Part shown: in pieces, positions 8,223 through 17,253 of the stretch
How the letters are laid out: each line of letters opens with the position of its first letter
Numbering within the stretch: position 1 is the stretch's first letter
The notes under the pieces: generated by a model
Told to the model about the DNA's origin: nothing
The model's database searches: none
What the model saw: only the letters and a program-made list of their open reading frames with translations
Position numbers and translations under genes: made by a program
DNA from: Gulosibacter sp. 10
GTDB lineage: Bacteria > Actinomycetota > Actinomycetes > Actinomycetales > Microbacteriaceae
Length of the DNA stretch: 64,000 nt
Assembly (NCBI RefSeq): GCF_900163695.1
Contig: NZ_FUIC01000017.1
Span: 1-64,000 of the forward strand
Reading direction: 5' to 3'

Positions 8223-9116
8223 GTGCCCCAATTCACGCTCCGCCAGCTCGAGTACCTCACCACCGTCGCCGAGCACGGCAGCATCGCCGCGGCCGCGAAC
8301 GCGCTGCACCTCTCCGAATCGGCGGTCGCCACGGCGCTGACCCAGCTCGAGAAGGCCGTGGACGCCACCCTGCTGCTGCGCCGCCGCGCGCACGGCGTGG
8401 TCCTCACCGTCGAGGGCGAGCGCGCCGTCGCCCTCGCCCGCACGCTGCTCTCCTCCGCGGCCGATTTCGTCGCCGAGCTCGCCCCCGGCGCGCTCACCGG
8501 CACGGTGCGGCTCGGCTGCTATCCGACGCTCGCCCCGGCGACGATGCCGCGCCTCGTCCGCGATCTCGAGGCCACGCATCCCGGCGTCCGCGTCGACGTC
8601 ATCACCGACCACGCCGAAGGTCTGCAGGACGCGATCCGCAACGGCCACCTCGATCTCGCGGTCGGCTACGGCCGCCGCCTCGCGCCCGATCTCGCGAAGG
8701 AGCACCTCTACAGCCTCGCGCCGCACGTCGCCCTGCACCCCGATCACCCCCTCGCCGGGGCGGATGCGGTGCGGCTCGCCGACCTGGTCGAGGAGCCGTT
8801 CATCCGCTACGACCGCTCCCCCAGCTGGGAGAACACGCAGTCCCTGCTCGACGACGTCGGCATCACCGCGGTGCGCACGCGCTTCAGCACCGACGACTTC
8901 GAGCTCGCGCGCTCCTTCGTGGGGGCGGGGCTCGGATGGAGCCTGTTCGTCGTCCCCTCCCGCGCGGAGCGGACGCGGGACGGCATGCGCGTGGTCGATC
9001 GCCCCATCACGCCCGCGCCGACCCCGGCCGACGTCGTGGCCTTCTGGAACGCGTCGCGCCCCCGCATCCGCGTCGAGCCGCTGCTCGCCGCGCTCCACGC
9101 CCAGGCGCCGGCCTGA
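8223..9116 (+). CDS. LysR-family transcriptional regulator
   Basis: A 297-residue LysR-type regulator, standard length. The GTG at 8223 is used: it gives MPQFTLRQLEYLTTVAEHGS, the usual first helix. The winged helix-turn-helix spans about residues 4-62 (AAAANALHLSESAVATALTQLE). The effector-binding domain begins near 90 (GTVRLGCYPTLAP). Its effector cannot be predicted. It has no divergently oriented target gene; the lipoproteins lie upstream behind a terminator and repeats follow, so the target may be elsewhere. No clear ribosome binding site is seen before the GTG, so leaderless translation is possible. Confidence 0.85.
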   Translation: MPQFTLRQLEYLTTVAEHGSIAAAANALHLSESAVATALTQLEKAVDATLLLRRRAHGVVLTVEGERAVALARTLLSSAADFVAELAPGALTGTVRLGCYPTLAPATMPRLVRDLEATHPGVRVDVITDHAEGLQDAIRNGHLDLAVGYGRRLAPDLAKEHLYSLAPHVALHPDHPLAGADAVRLADLVEEPFIRYDRSPSWENTQSLLDDVGITAVRTRFSTDDFELARSFVGAGLGWSLFVVPSRAERTRDGMRVVDRPITPAPTPADVVAFWNASRPRIRVEPLLAALHAQAPA

Positions 9117-9378
9117 GCGCCGCCTCCCCCGCGATGTGCGGTGCCCGAAGCCCGAACTGCATGACACCAGACACGGGACACGGGACACGGGACACGGGAC
9201 ACGGGACACGGGACACGGGACACGGGACACCAGGATTATGCGGGTATGCGGGAGACCCAAGCCAGCGCGAGCCACCCACGAGCGCACACCGTGGATAGGA
9301 CACGAACGCGGGAGCTCTCCGCGGATAGGAGACGAACGTCGGGTCTCTCCGCGGATGTGAGGGAAACGCCGACAACCA

Positions 9379-9459
9379 CCGCGGATGTGAGGCGTATGCC
9401 GGGAAAACCGCCCGCAAACCCTGCAACCGCCTCACATCCGGCATTTGCCTCACATCCGC
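9379..9459. repeat. 81-bp inverted-repeat element, copy 1
   Basis: Left end CCGCGGATGTGAGGC and right ends GCCTCACATCCG and GCCTCACATCCGC are complementary, so it folds into a stem. A second copy at 9631-9711 differs at only a few bases. Confidence 0.7.
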
Positions 9460-9630
9460 AGACACCTCATACCCGTGGAACCGAACGCCACCGTTCGGCG
9501 CCGAAGTGCGCCCGCATGCCTCACACCTCAACAGCGGACCAGCACCATACGGATGCACCGCACCTCACGGCGCCCGGCACGAAGAACACGCAGGCCCCGA
9601 CCCCCGATATGAGGGAAACGCCGGGCTCCT

Positions 9631-9711
9631 CCGCGGATGTGAGGCGTATGGCGGGAAAACCGCCCGCACACCCCGCAAACGCCTCACATCCGGCATTTGC
9701 CTCACATCCGC
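9631..9711. repeat. 81-bp inverted-repeat element, copy 2
   Basis: Same length and arrangement as the copy at 9379-9459, including the GTGAGGCGTATG left arm and the doubled CCTCACATCCG right arm. Confidence 0.7.
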
Positions 9712-9794
9712 GTTCATCTCATATCCGCTTTGCCACGCATTCGACGCCCGGGCAGCAGTCGGCACTCACGCGCATCCGGTGTTCAGCCGCAGCC

Positions 9795-9964
9795 GCGTTC
9801 AAGCCGCGGCCGGATTCAAGCGACAGCCGGGTTCAAGCGGCAACCGGGTTCAAGCGGCAACCGGGTTCAAGCGGCAACCGGGTTCAAGCGGCAACCGCGT
9901 TCAAGCGACAGCCGGGTTCAAGCGGCAGCCGCGTTCAAACGACAGCCGCGTTCAAACCGCGACC
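9795..9964. repeat. 17-bp tandem repeat, ten units
   Basis: Units have the form GSGTTCAAGCGRCARCC. The four central units are identical and the outer ones drift, the usual sign of expansion from the middle. There are no spacers. Confidence 0.8.
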
Positions 9965-10252
9965 AGCGCTCGGGCAGCGGTCGATGCTCGTCCATATCCA
10001 GCGCTCAGCCGCATCCCGGACGAGACTCGCAGACCACGCCTGAACGACAACCGGTGCTCAAACGGCATCCGATGCTCGACCCGAAATCCACGCCTGAGCG
10101 GCAGTCGGCGCTTACGCGACAGCCGGCGCTCGGGCAGCAGCCGGCGCACGCTCCGCCTCCGCGCTCGGCTCGCCTCCGCATCGCCCAACCTCCCGCGCCC
10201 GGCGGACAGCGGACAGTGGGCGGCGGACGGCGGGCGGCGGGAAAACGGCGAT

Positions 10253-10276
10253 GGGCCGCCCCTGACGGAGCGGCCC
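10253..10276 (-). terminator. Short terminator-like hairpin
   Basis: GGGCCGC / GCGGCCC with a 10-nt loop just below the stop of the MHS transporter on the minus strand; no clear T-run. Confidence 0.4.
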
Positions 10277-10300
10277 ACCGCGGAGCGGCAGCGACGAGCG

Positions 10301-11734
10301 CTACTGCTTCTTCGAGGTGCCAGGGGCGTCCTCCACCCCGTGGTACTCGATCATGATGGCCCGGGTCTCGGTAGGCCGGCGATCCGGGTCGAAGAGCTCG
10401 TACTTGCCGGACTCCTCGAAGCCGATGTCAAGCGGGATGCCCCTGCGGTCGCGCAGCACGAGCGTGGCGGCCAGCGCCACGACGATCATGATGAGCAGGT
10501 ACTGCGAGACCGCGAGGGTCGTGCTGAACCCGTCGACGAGCGCGGCGGCGATGGTCGGGGCGAAGGCGCCGCCCAGGATCGCGCCGATCGCGTACGAGAT
10601 CGAGACGCCCGAGGTGCGCACCGACGCGGGGAACGTCTCGGCGTACCACGCGGCCTGCGGGCCGTAGGTGAGGCCGAGCCCGACGGCGAAGGAGCACATC
10701 GCGAGGTAGAGCATCGCGATCGAGCCGGTATCGACGAGCCAGAACAGCGGGAACGCGAGCAGGATCATGATGAGCCAGCCGATGACGTACGTGTTCTTGC
10801 GCCCGATGCGGTCGGCCATGTAGCCCGAGATGAACGTGAACACGAGCCACGCGAGCGCCGCGAGCGTGACGCCGTTGAGCACCGCCGTCTGGTCGAGGCC
10901 GGGGCCGAGCGGGTTCTGCGTCGAGTAGTTGAGGATGAACCCGCCGGTGATCATGTACCCGGAGGCGTTGTTGCCGGCGAACACGAGGGCGAGGAGGATG
11001 ACGAGCTTCCAGTGCTTCTTGAAGAGCTCGACCATCGGCATCTTCGTCTGCTTGCCGCTCGCCGCGATCTCCTTGAACACGGGCGACTCGTCGACGGCCT
11101 GGCGGACGATGAAGCCGACCACCACGAGCACGATCGAGAAGACGAAGGGCACGCGCCAGCCCCATTCCATGAACGCATCGCCGGGGGTGATGACGCCCGA
11201 CATGAGCGCGAGCACGCCCGTCGCGAGCAGCATGCCCAGGGGCACGCCGAGCTGCGGGAACATGCCGAAGCGGCCGCGCTGGTTGACGGGCGCGTACTCG
11301 ACGGCCATGAGGACCGCGCCGCCCCACTCGCCGCCGGCCGAGATGCCCTGCAGGATGCGCAGGATGATCAGCAGGATGGGCGCGGCCACGCCGATCGTGT
11401 CGTAGGTGGGCAGCACGCCGATCAGCGTCGTGGCCACGCCCATGAGCACGAGCGTGATGACGAGCATGGCCTTGCGGCCCACTCGGTCGCCGAAGTGGCC
11501 GACGAGCGCGGCGCCGAGCGGACGGAAGAGGAAGGAGATGCCGACCGTGAGGAACGAGAGGATCTGCCCGAAGGTGCCGCCGACCTGCGAGAAGAAGAGT
11601 TCGTTGAAGACGAGCGCCGCGGCGTTCGCGTAGATGAAGAAGTCGTACCACTCGACGGTGGTGCCGACGATCGTAGCCCCGGCGACGCGCCGTCGCTGCG
11701 ACGCGGTGAGCTGCGGTTTGGCTGCAGTGTCCAT
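10301..11734 (-). CDS. MHS-family MFS transporter
   Basis: Permease of 477 residues of the metabolite:H+ symporter branch (ProP, ShiA, KgtP type), which takes up small carboxylates, betaines or shikimate by proton symport. Typical marks: TTVEWYDFFIYANAAALVF at residues 25-43, GHFGDRVGRKAML between helices 2 and 3, RILQGISAGGEWGGAV near 125-140 and DRIGRKNTYV in the second half. The C-terminal 45 residues are hydrophilic (YELFDPDRRPTETRA). ATG at 11734 has a GAGGAG ribosome binding site. It is separated by about 100 bp from the APC permease gene, which is transcribed in the same direction, so linkage is possible; the substrate is unknown. Confidence 0.88.
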   Translation of the reverse strand: MDTAAKPQLTASQRRRVAGATIVGTTVEWYDFFIYANAAALVFNELFFSQVGGTFGQILSFLTVGISFLFRPLGAALVGHFGDRVGRKAMLVITLVLMGVATTLIGVLPTYDTIGVAAPILLIILRILQGISAGGEWGGAVLMAVEYAPVNQRGRFGMFPQLGVPLGMLLATGVLALMSGVITPGDAFMEWGWRVPFVFSIVLVVVGFIVRQAVDESPVFKEIAASGKQTKMPMVELFKKHWKLVILLALVFAGNNASGYMITGGFILNYSTQNPLGPGLDQTAVLNGVTLAALAWLVFTFISGYMADRIGRKNTYVIGWLIMILLAFPLFWLVDTGSIAMLYLAMCSFAVGLGLTYGPQAAWYAETFPASVRTSGVSISYAIGAILGGAFAPTIAAALVDGFSTTLAVSQYLLIMIVVALAATLVLRDRRGIPLDIGFEESGKYELFDPDRRPTETRAIMIEYHGVEDAPGTSKKQ

Positions 11735-11835
11735 GGCTCCTCTAACTGGATTGGGATGAGTTGATTGCCCTCGGCGGCGCCGGAGCGGGGCCCGGCTCCA
11801 TGCCGCCGCCCCGCTCCGTCACAACGCCCGGTGGG

Positions 11836-13315
11836 TCACTCCGCCGGAGATTCGACGGCGTGCCCGATTCCGCGGTACCGATCCGGATCGCGGCGACGGA
11901 AGACCTCACCAACAATAATGCCGATCAGGCCGCCCAGGATCACGAGCAGGGGCAGCAGGTAGGTGAGGAAATCGCCCTGCGGCATGTCCATGAGCACCGG
12001 GAAGTTCACCAGGACCAGGATGAACACGGTGGTCAGCGCGATGCCCGCGATGGCCGGCGCGATCAGCCGGGTGAAGATTCCGACGCCCCGGGCATCCTTG
12101 ACGAAGAACATCACCACCGCGAGGGCCACGATGGCCATGAGCAGGATGAGCCCGAACGCGCCGGTGTTGGTGAGCCACGTGAACATCGTCAGCACCGGGA
12201 ACAGCGGGTCGCCCGAGTCGCCCATGATGAAGCCGAGCGTGACGAGCACCGCGAGGATGCTCTGTGCGAGCGAGCCCGAGACGGGGGCGCCCGCCTTGGA
12301 GCGGCGCGCGAACCACGTCGGCAGCATGCCCTCGTTGCCGAGCTCGGCGAAGTAGCGGGCCACGGTGTTGTGGAAGGCCTGCAGCGCGGCGAAGAGGCTC
12401 GTGATGAACAGCAGGTTCGCGATGTCCACGATGATCGTGGCCGCGTGGCCGTCGAGGAAGACGAAGAGCAGGTCGGGGCCGAACTCCTGGCTCTGCCCGA
12501 CGATCTCCGACTGGCCGACGCCCGTGACCATCGCCCAGGCGCTGAACGCGTAGAAGAGGCCCACGACGATCACGGCGAGGAAGGTCGCGCGGCCCACGGT
12601 GCGCTTCGGGTCCTTGGCCTCGCGGGCGTAGATGGCCGCGGATTCGAAGCCCATGAACGCCGCCACGCCGAACGCGAGCACGGCGCCCACGCCGGGCACG
12701 AAGAGCTCGAGCGGGTTGAGCGGCGCCGGCGAGTAGCCCTCGGGCGCGACGCCGAGCGCGATGATGTCGAACACGAGCACCACGACGAACTCGAGCGCGA
12801 CGAGCACGCCGATGATCTTCGCGGAGAAGTCGATGCGGTTGACGCCGAGCACGCCCACGAGCACGACGCCGATGAGCACCCACAGCCACCAGGGCGATTC
12901 GATGCCGAACCGGCCGTTCAGCCAGCTCGAGATCGTGAAGCCCCACATCGCGAAGATGCCGATCTGCATCATGTTGTAGGCGACGATGGCCGCGTAGGCC
13001 GTGCCGACGCCGAGCGATCGGCCGATGCCCTGGGCGACGTAGGGGTAGAACGCGCCCGGCCGGTCCACGAAGCGAGCCATCGCGGCATAGCCGAAGGCGA
13101 AGAGCGCGAGGATCGCGGCGAGCACGATGTACCCGGCGGGCACCGTCGTGAGCTCGGTGACCGCGAAGCTCGTGGGGGCGCCGCCCGCGATCACGGTGAG
13201 GGGCGCGGACGCCGCAACGATCATGAAGGCGATCGACAGGACGCCGAGCCGGCGCTCGGGCTGATGTTCCGAGCGCAGATGGCCCGTATGGGGGGGCGGG
13301 GGTTGCAGATGCCAT
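11836..13315 (-). CDS. APC-family amino acid permease, apparent frameshift near the start
   Basis: Amino-acid/polyamine/organocation permease of about 492 residues with 12 hydrophobic segments. The family's first helix GVLSIAFMIVAASAPLT is clear, followed by GGAPTSFAVTEL, PGAFYPYVAQGIGRSLG and FMGFESAAIYAREAKDP. The natural start is the ATG at 13315: it has a GAGGTGG ribosome binding site and reads MASATPAP. That frame runs into the wrong phase at a run of seven G on the plus strand (13290-13296). With six G the protein continues as HTGHLRSEHQPERRLGVLS into the permease. So the gene carries one extra base in a homopolymer: sequencing error, phase-variable tract or inactivating mutation. It faces the AraC gene and probably feeds the amine oxidase genes beyond it. 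Confidence 0.8.
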
Positions 13316-13434
13316 AGTCCACCTCGTTGTGACTGGTCGTGGTTCGGCGCGCAGGGCGCCCGAGTATGAGTTCGAGTCAATCCGATTTCCCGCGGGCTCG
13401 CAGGAAAATCCGTCGACGACGCATCCATCATCGA

Positions 13435-13448
13435 TCTACGAACGTAGA
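13435..13448. promoter_or_regulatory. Palindromic operator candidate, site 1
   Basis: TCTACGAACGTAGA lies in the 207-bp spacer between the divergent APC permease and AraC genes. The arms TCTAC/GTAGA and their 4-bp core spacing recur at 14840-14853 before the oxidase operon, so it is a likely binding site for the local AraC regulator (inference). Confidence 0.45.
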
Positions 13449-13522
13449 AAAACAAGTCCCGGCTCGAAATCCGCCCCGTGCCCGAGTCCCTCCGGCCGAC
13501 TACAGTTACCGGGGAGACGCGC

Positions 13523-14509
13523 ATGACAGAACAGCACGAGCCCCCGCACCCGCCCGCCGACCAGGCCGCCGACGGCCCGGACGGCGACGCGCGAGCGCTC
13601 GGGCTCCCGGAGTTCCGGGACGCGGTCTCGCGCTCCTTCGTGCCGCTGCTCGTCACGGCGCCGGATCCCGACGCCTTCCGCGCCCGCCTCACGCAGGCGA
13701 ACGTGCACGGCGTCTCCTTCACCGACATCCGCGCCGACGCCCACGTCGTCGAGCGCACCCCCGAGCTCATCGGGCGCACCCCGGGCAGCTTCTACAAGAT
13801 CAGCCTGCAGCTCGAGGGCCGCGGCCTGCTGCGCCAGGGCGGCCGCGAGGTCGAGCTGCAGCCGGGGGACCTCGCGATCTACGACACCGAGCAGCCGTAC
13901 ACGCTCACCTTCGAGCGCCGCTTCCGCACCATGGTGATCCAGCTGCCGCACGACCGGCTGCACATCCCCCACGAGTTCGCGAACCGGATGACCGCGGTGC
14001 GCCTGGACGGGCACGAGGGGCTCGGCCGCGTGGTGTCCCCCTTCCTCGCGACGATCGGGACCAATCTCGCGGAGCTGCACGGCCCGGCCGGGGCGAAGCT
14101 CGCGCAGAACGCCGTGGACCTGCTCGAGACGCTGTTCGCCACCGAGTTCGACCTCGCCCGCTACGCCGCCGATCCGCGGCGGGCGCAGCTGCAGCGCATC
14201 CGCGACGACATCGACGAGCGCCTCGACGATCCGGCGCTCTCGCCGCAGACCATCGCCGCGAGCGCGTTCATCTCGGTGCGCCACCTGCACAGCCTCTTCC
14301 ACGACCAGGGCCAGACCGTGGCCTCCTACGTGCGCACCAGGCGGCTCGAGCGCTGCTACCTCGACCTCACCGATCCGTCGAGCTCCGAGGTGCCGGTCGC
14401 GACCATCGGCGCCCGCTGGGGCTTCAAGGACGCCGCGCACTTCAGCCGCGTCTTCAAGGGCGCCTACGGCGAGACGCCGAGCGCCGTGCGTCGCCGGGCC
14501 CTCGGCTAG
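13523..14509 (+). CDS. AraC-family transcriptional regulator
   Basis: A 328-residue regulator. The ATG at 13523 (MTEQHEPPHP) is chosen for its GGGGAG ribosome binding site; a GTG at 13478 would add 15 residues. Residues about 45-210 form an AraC_binding_2-type sensor (TPGSFYKISLQLEGRGLL, GDLAIYDTEQPYTL), as in NphR- and FeaR-type activators of aromatic and amine pathways. The C-terminal 100 residues hold two helix-turn-helix units (TIAASAFISVRHLHSLF and VATIGARWGFKDAAHFSRVFKGAYG). It is divergent from the APC permease and upstream of the OCD-family and flavin oxidase genes, suggesting it activates this cluster on an amine or amino acid. Confidence 0.87.
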   Translation: MTEQHEPPHPPADQAADGPDGDARALGLPEFRDAVSRSFVPLLVTAPDPDAFRARLTQANVHGVSFTDIRADAHVVERTPELIGRTPGSFYKISLQLEGRGLLRQGGREVELQPGDLAIYDTEQPYTLTFERRFRTMVIQLPHDRLHIPHEFANRMTAVRLDGHEGLGRVVSPFLATIGTNLAELHGPAGAKLAQNAVDLLETLFATEFDLARYAADPRRAQLQRIRDDIDERLDDPALSPQTIAASAFISVRHLHSLFHDQGQTVASYVRTRRLERCYLDLTDPSSSEVPVATIGARWGFKDAAHFSRVFKGAYGETPSAVRRRALG

Positions 14510-14910
14510 CGGGATCCGCGGCGCACGCCGCTGGCCCCTCGGCCAGCGGGATCGGCGGCAAGATGTCGTCCTCCGACGGCTCGGGGCCGTTTGCGAAGGC
14601 ATGACGCGCTCTACGACGTCTTAGCGCGGAACCGGACCTCGGCCGAACGGTCAGGGCAGACCGCGGATGCCAGGCCGGCCCTGTGGCCCGGGCACCGCCC
14701 CCACAGGTCCGGGTGCCGCCCCTACGGGCTGGGGCGGCACCCGACCCCGGAGCGGGCCGCGGCGCGTGCGCAGCCGATCCGGATGCGGCTACGGCCCGGG
14801 GCGCCGAGAACTCGTCGTCGACAAATCCGCGATCGTTCTTCTACACTCGTAGATGAATGGCGCGGCGGACCGCGCACCACCCGCAACGACGCGGCAGCGA
14901 AAGGACACAC
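14510..14910. other. Leader region of the OCD/oxidase operon
   Basis: About 400 bp without a gene. It holds an imperfect half operator TCTACGACGT at 14610-14619 and the full palindrome at 14840-14853, and presumably the operon promoter. Short frames through it lack a ribosome binding site. Confidence 0.5.
14840..14853 (+). promoter_or_regulatory. Palindromic operator candidate, site 2
   Basis: TCTACACTCGTAGA, same arms and spacing as site 1 at 13435-13448, 58 bp before the GTG start of the OCD-family gene. Confidence 0.45.
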
Positions 14911-16044
14911 GTGAGCGCACACGACACACGAATCGACTTCCTCTACCTCAGCGAGCAGGACACGATCGCGGCCGGGGTCACCGACATGGCGGCCTGCGTG
15001 GACGCGATGGAGGAGACGCTGGCCCTCGTCGGCGCGGGCGACTACCGCATGGGCGGCCCGGACGGGAACTCGCACGGCTCGATGCTGACCTTCCCCGAGC
15101 ATCCGCAGCACGAGGGCATGCCCGCCGACGGCGCGCACCGCCGCTTCATGGCGATGCCCGCGTACCTCGGCGGCTCCTTCCAGCACGCGGGCTGCAAGTG
15201 GTACGGCTCCAACCCCGCCAACCGCGAGCGCGGGCTCCCCCGCTCGGTCCTCATGTTCACGCTCAGCGACAAGGACACCGGCGCACCCCTCGCGTTCATG
15301 TCGGCCAACCTGCTCAGCGCCTACCGCACCGGCGCGATCCCCGGCGTCGGGGCGCGGCACCTCGCCCGCCGGGATGCGCGCACCGTGGGCGTCGTCGCCC
15401 CCGGCGTGATGAACAAGACCACCCTCGAGGCGTTCATGGCCGTGTGCCCGCGCATCGAGCTCGTCAAGGTGCACGGCCGCACCCGCTCCCGGGCGGAGGA
15501 GTTCGCAGCGTGGGCCGAGCAGCAGTACCCGGGGCTGAGCGCCGTCGTAGTGGACACCATCGAGGAGGCGGTGCGCGACAGCGACCTCGTCACCATCGCG
15601 CCGACCACCCCGGCCGGCTCCGAGAACTACCTGCGCATCCGGCGCGAATGGGTCAAGGACGGCGCCTTCGTCAGCCTGCCCGCCGACATCATGATCGACG
15701 AGGCGCTGCTGCGCGACGCCCGCCACGTGGCCGACTACCGCGGGCTCTACGAGGCCTGGCACACCGAGGTCCCCTCCCCCGGCCACGAGCACATCGGCCT
15801 GCTCGGCATGTACCTGATGGACCGCATCCGCGAGGGCGAGGTCGAGGACGCCGTGCTCGAGGACCTCCCCCGGATCATGTCCGGCGAGCGGGAGGGCCGC
15901 CGCGACGAGGACGAGATCTTCCTGTTCTCGGTGGGCGGCATGCCCGTCGAGGACGTCGCATGGGGCACCGTGGTGTACCGCAACGCCCTCGAGCGCGGCA
16001 TCGGCACGACCCTCAACCTCTGGGACGCCCCGGCCCTCGCCTGA
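14911..16044 (+). CDS. Ornithine cyclodeaminase/mu-crystallin family protein ('tyramine oxidase subunit B' type)
   Basis: Protein of 377 residues. The GTG at 14911 is used because AAAGGA lies six bases before it; the frame opens earlier at 14857 without a ribosome binding site. The family substrate-binding half includes RFMAMPAYLGG and KWYGSNPANR, then the Rossmann half (RTVGVVAPGVMNKTTLEAF, VKVHGRTRSRAEEFA, DLVTIAPTTP). The glycine pattern differs from the usual GxGxxA (APGVMN), so the preferred cofactor is uncertain. Close relatives in actinobacteria are often named tyramine oxidase subunit B, though I know of no firm biochemistry. The flavin oxidase gene follows after 27 bp, so the two probably act on the same amine or amino acid delivered by the APC permease. 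Confidence 0.78.
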   Translation: MSAHDTRIDFLYLSEQDTIAAGVTDMAACVDAMEETLALVGAGDYRMGGPDGNSHGSMLTFPEHPQHEGMPADGAHRRFMAMPAYLGGSFQHAGCKWYGSNPANRERGLPRSVLMFTLSDKDTGAPLAFMSANLLSAYRTGAIPGVGARHLARRDARTVGVVAPGVMNKTTLEAFMAVCPRIELVKVHGRTRSRAEEFAAWAEQQYPGLSAVVVDTIEEAVRDSDLVTIAPTTPAGSENYLRIRREWVKDGAFVSLPADIMIDEALLRDARHVADYRGLYEAWHTEVPSPGHEHIGLLGMYLMDRIREGEVEDAVLEDLPRIMSGEREGRRDEDEIFLFSVGGMPVEDVAWGTVVYRNALERGIGTTLNLWDAPALA

Positions 16045-16071
16045 ACGCACCGCTTCGAAAGGAACCCCCCA

Positions 16072-17253
16072 ATGAACACCTCCGCCCCGCTCACCGTCGC
16101 CGTCATCGGCCTCGGCGCCGTCGGCTCGATGGCCGCCTGGCAGCTCTCGAAGCGCGAGAACGTGCGCGTCATCGGTCTCGAGCAGTACGGCCGCGTGCAC
16201 TCGCACGGCTCCTACGCCGGCGAGTCCCGCGTCTTCCGCAGCGCCTACCACGAGGGCGGCATCTACGTTCCGATGCTCCTCGAGTCGCGCGAGCTGTGGC
16301 GGCGGCTCGAGCAGGAGTCGGGCCGCGAGATCTACTACGAGGTCGGCTGCCTCTCGATCGCGCAGGAGGACCGGATCGAGTACCGCACCACGCTCGAGAC
16401 CGTCCACGACTACGACCTGCCGCACGAGCTGCTCGACACCGACGAGCTCCGCGAACGGTACCCGCAGCACCGCATCCACGACGGCGACAAGGGCATCCTC
16501 GACGCCTTCGGCGGCGGCCTGCGCCCCGAGGTCGCGGTGATGAGCGCCCTGCGCCTCGCCGAGGAGGCGGGTGCCGAGCTGCGCTTCAACACCCCCGTGC
16601 TCGCCATCGAGGAGGAGCCCGGCGGCGTGGTCGTCCGCACGCCGCAGGAGGCGCTGCGCGTGGATCGCGTCGTCGTCGCCTCCGGCTCGTGGTCGAACCG
16701 CATCCGCCCCGAGCTCGACGAGCTGCTGCGGCTGCAGGTGCTCGGGCTCACCTGGTTCATGCCGGAGCGCGGCATCGAGCCTTTCCTGCCCGAGCGCTTC
16801 CCCGCCTTCCTGCGCGACGTCGGGCCCGTGCACTTCTTCGGAGCCCCGAGCTTCGACGGCTACAGCATCAAGGCGTGCTCGAACCCGACGTGGCCCGTCG
16901 CCCGCGATGTGCGGGAGGTGCCGACCGCCTACACCCGCGAGGAGCTCGTGAAGATCGGCCAGCAGGCCGCGGAGTTCTTCCCCGGGCTCAACCCGGAGCC
17001 CGTGCGCTCGAGCGTGCACCACTGCGCCTACACGCCGAACCGCATGCCGGTGGTCGACCTGAACGGATCCTCGCGCATCGCGGTGGTGGCGGGCCTCTCG
17101 GGCCACGGATTCAAGTTCGCCCCGAAGCTCGGCGAGCTCGCCGCGCAGCTCGCCGCCGACGGCTCGACCGAGGGCGTGCCGGAGGAGTTCGCGCTCGCGC
17201 ACCACATGCGGGTGCTCCGCGAGCGCGGGGCGTACACGGGCGGCGGCCACTAG
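16072..17253 (+). CDS. solA: FAD-dependent N-methyl-L-tryptophan/sarcosine oxidase-like protein
   Basis: A 393-residue flavoenzyme of the monomeric sarcosine oxidase family. N-terminal dinucleotide motif VIGLGAVGSMAAW at residues 10-22, then EQYGRVHSHGSYAGESRVFRSAYHEG, the region that contacts flavin. C-terminal YSIKACSNPTW holds the cysteine expected to bind FAD covalently in this family (K-x-C). Near the end RIAVVAGLSGHGFKFAPKLGE is the second flavin-contact motif. Expected reaction: oxidation of a secondary or primary amine to an imine with H2O2. The true substrate is unknown; an aromatic amine fits the context. AAAGGA ribosome binding site, 27 bp after the OCD gene. Confidence 0.8.
   Translation: MNTSAPLTVAVIGLGAVGSMAAWQLSKRENVRVIGLEQYGRVHSHGSYAGESRVFRSAYHEGGIYVPMLLESRELWRRLEQESGREIYYEVGCLSIAQEDRIEYRTTLETVHDYDLPHELLDTDELRERYPQHRIHDGDKGILDAFGGGLRPEVAVMSALRLAEEAGAELRFNTPVLAIEEEPGGVVVRTPQEALRVDRVVVASGSWSNRIRPELDELLRLQVLGLTWFMPERGIEPFLPERFPAFLRDVGPVHFFGAPSFDGYSIKACSNPTWPVARDVREVPTAYTREELVKIGQQAAEFFPGLNPEPVRSSVHHCAYTPNRMPVVDLNGSSRIAVVAGLSGHGFKFAPKLGELAAQLAADGSTEGVPEEFALAHHMRVLRERGAYTGGGH

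Larger units (their letters stand above)
9117..10300. repeat. Non-coding block of mixed tandem and inverted repeats
   Basis: About 1.2 kb without a credible gene between convergent LysR and MFS genes. It contains eight copies of the 7-mer GGGACAC (9175-9230), four tandem units of 30 bp beginning CGCGGAT (9290-9409), two 81-bp near-identical inverted-repeat elements (9379-9459 and 9631-9711), ten copies of a 17-bp unit of the type GGGTTCAAGCGGCAACC (9795-9964), and degenerate related sequence to about 10190. Open frames crossing it are repeat artefacts. Confidence 0.8.

Noticed and set aside
9175-9964. Tandem arrays as a possible CRISPR
   Set aside because: Units of 7, 17 and 30 bp are contiguous without unique spacers, and no cas gene is present.
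9506-11764. 752-residue plus-strand frame
   Set aside because: Begins in tandem repeats and continues antisense to the MHS transporter; repeat-driven open frame.
11761-13317. 518-residue plus-strand frame, very rich in Asp, Glu, His and Arg
   Set aside because: Antisense shadow of the APC permease; no family motif, no ribosome binding site, composition typical of GC-rich shadow frames.
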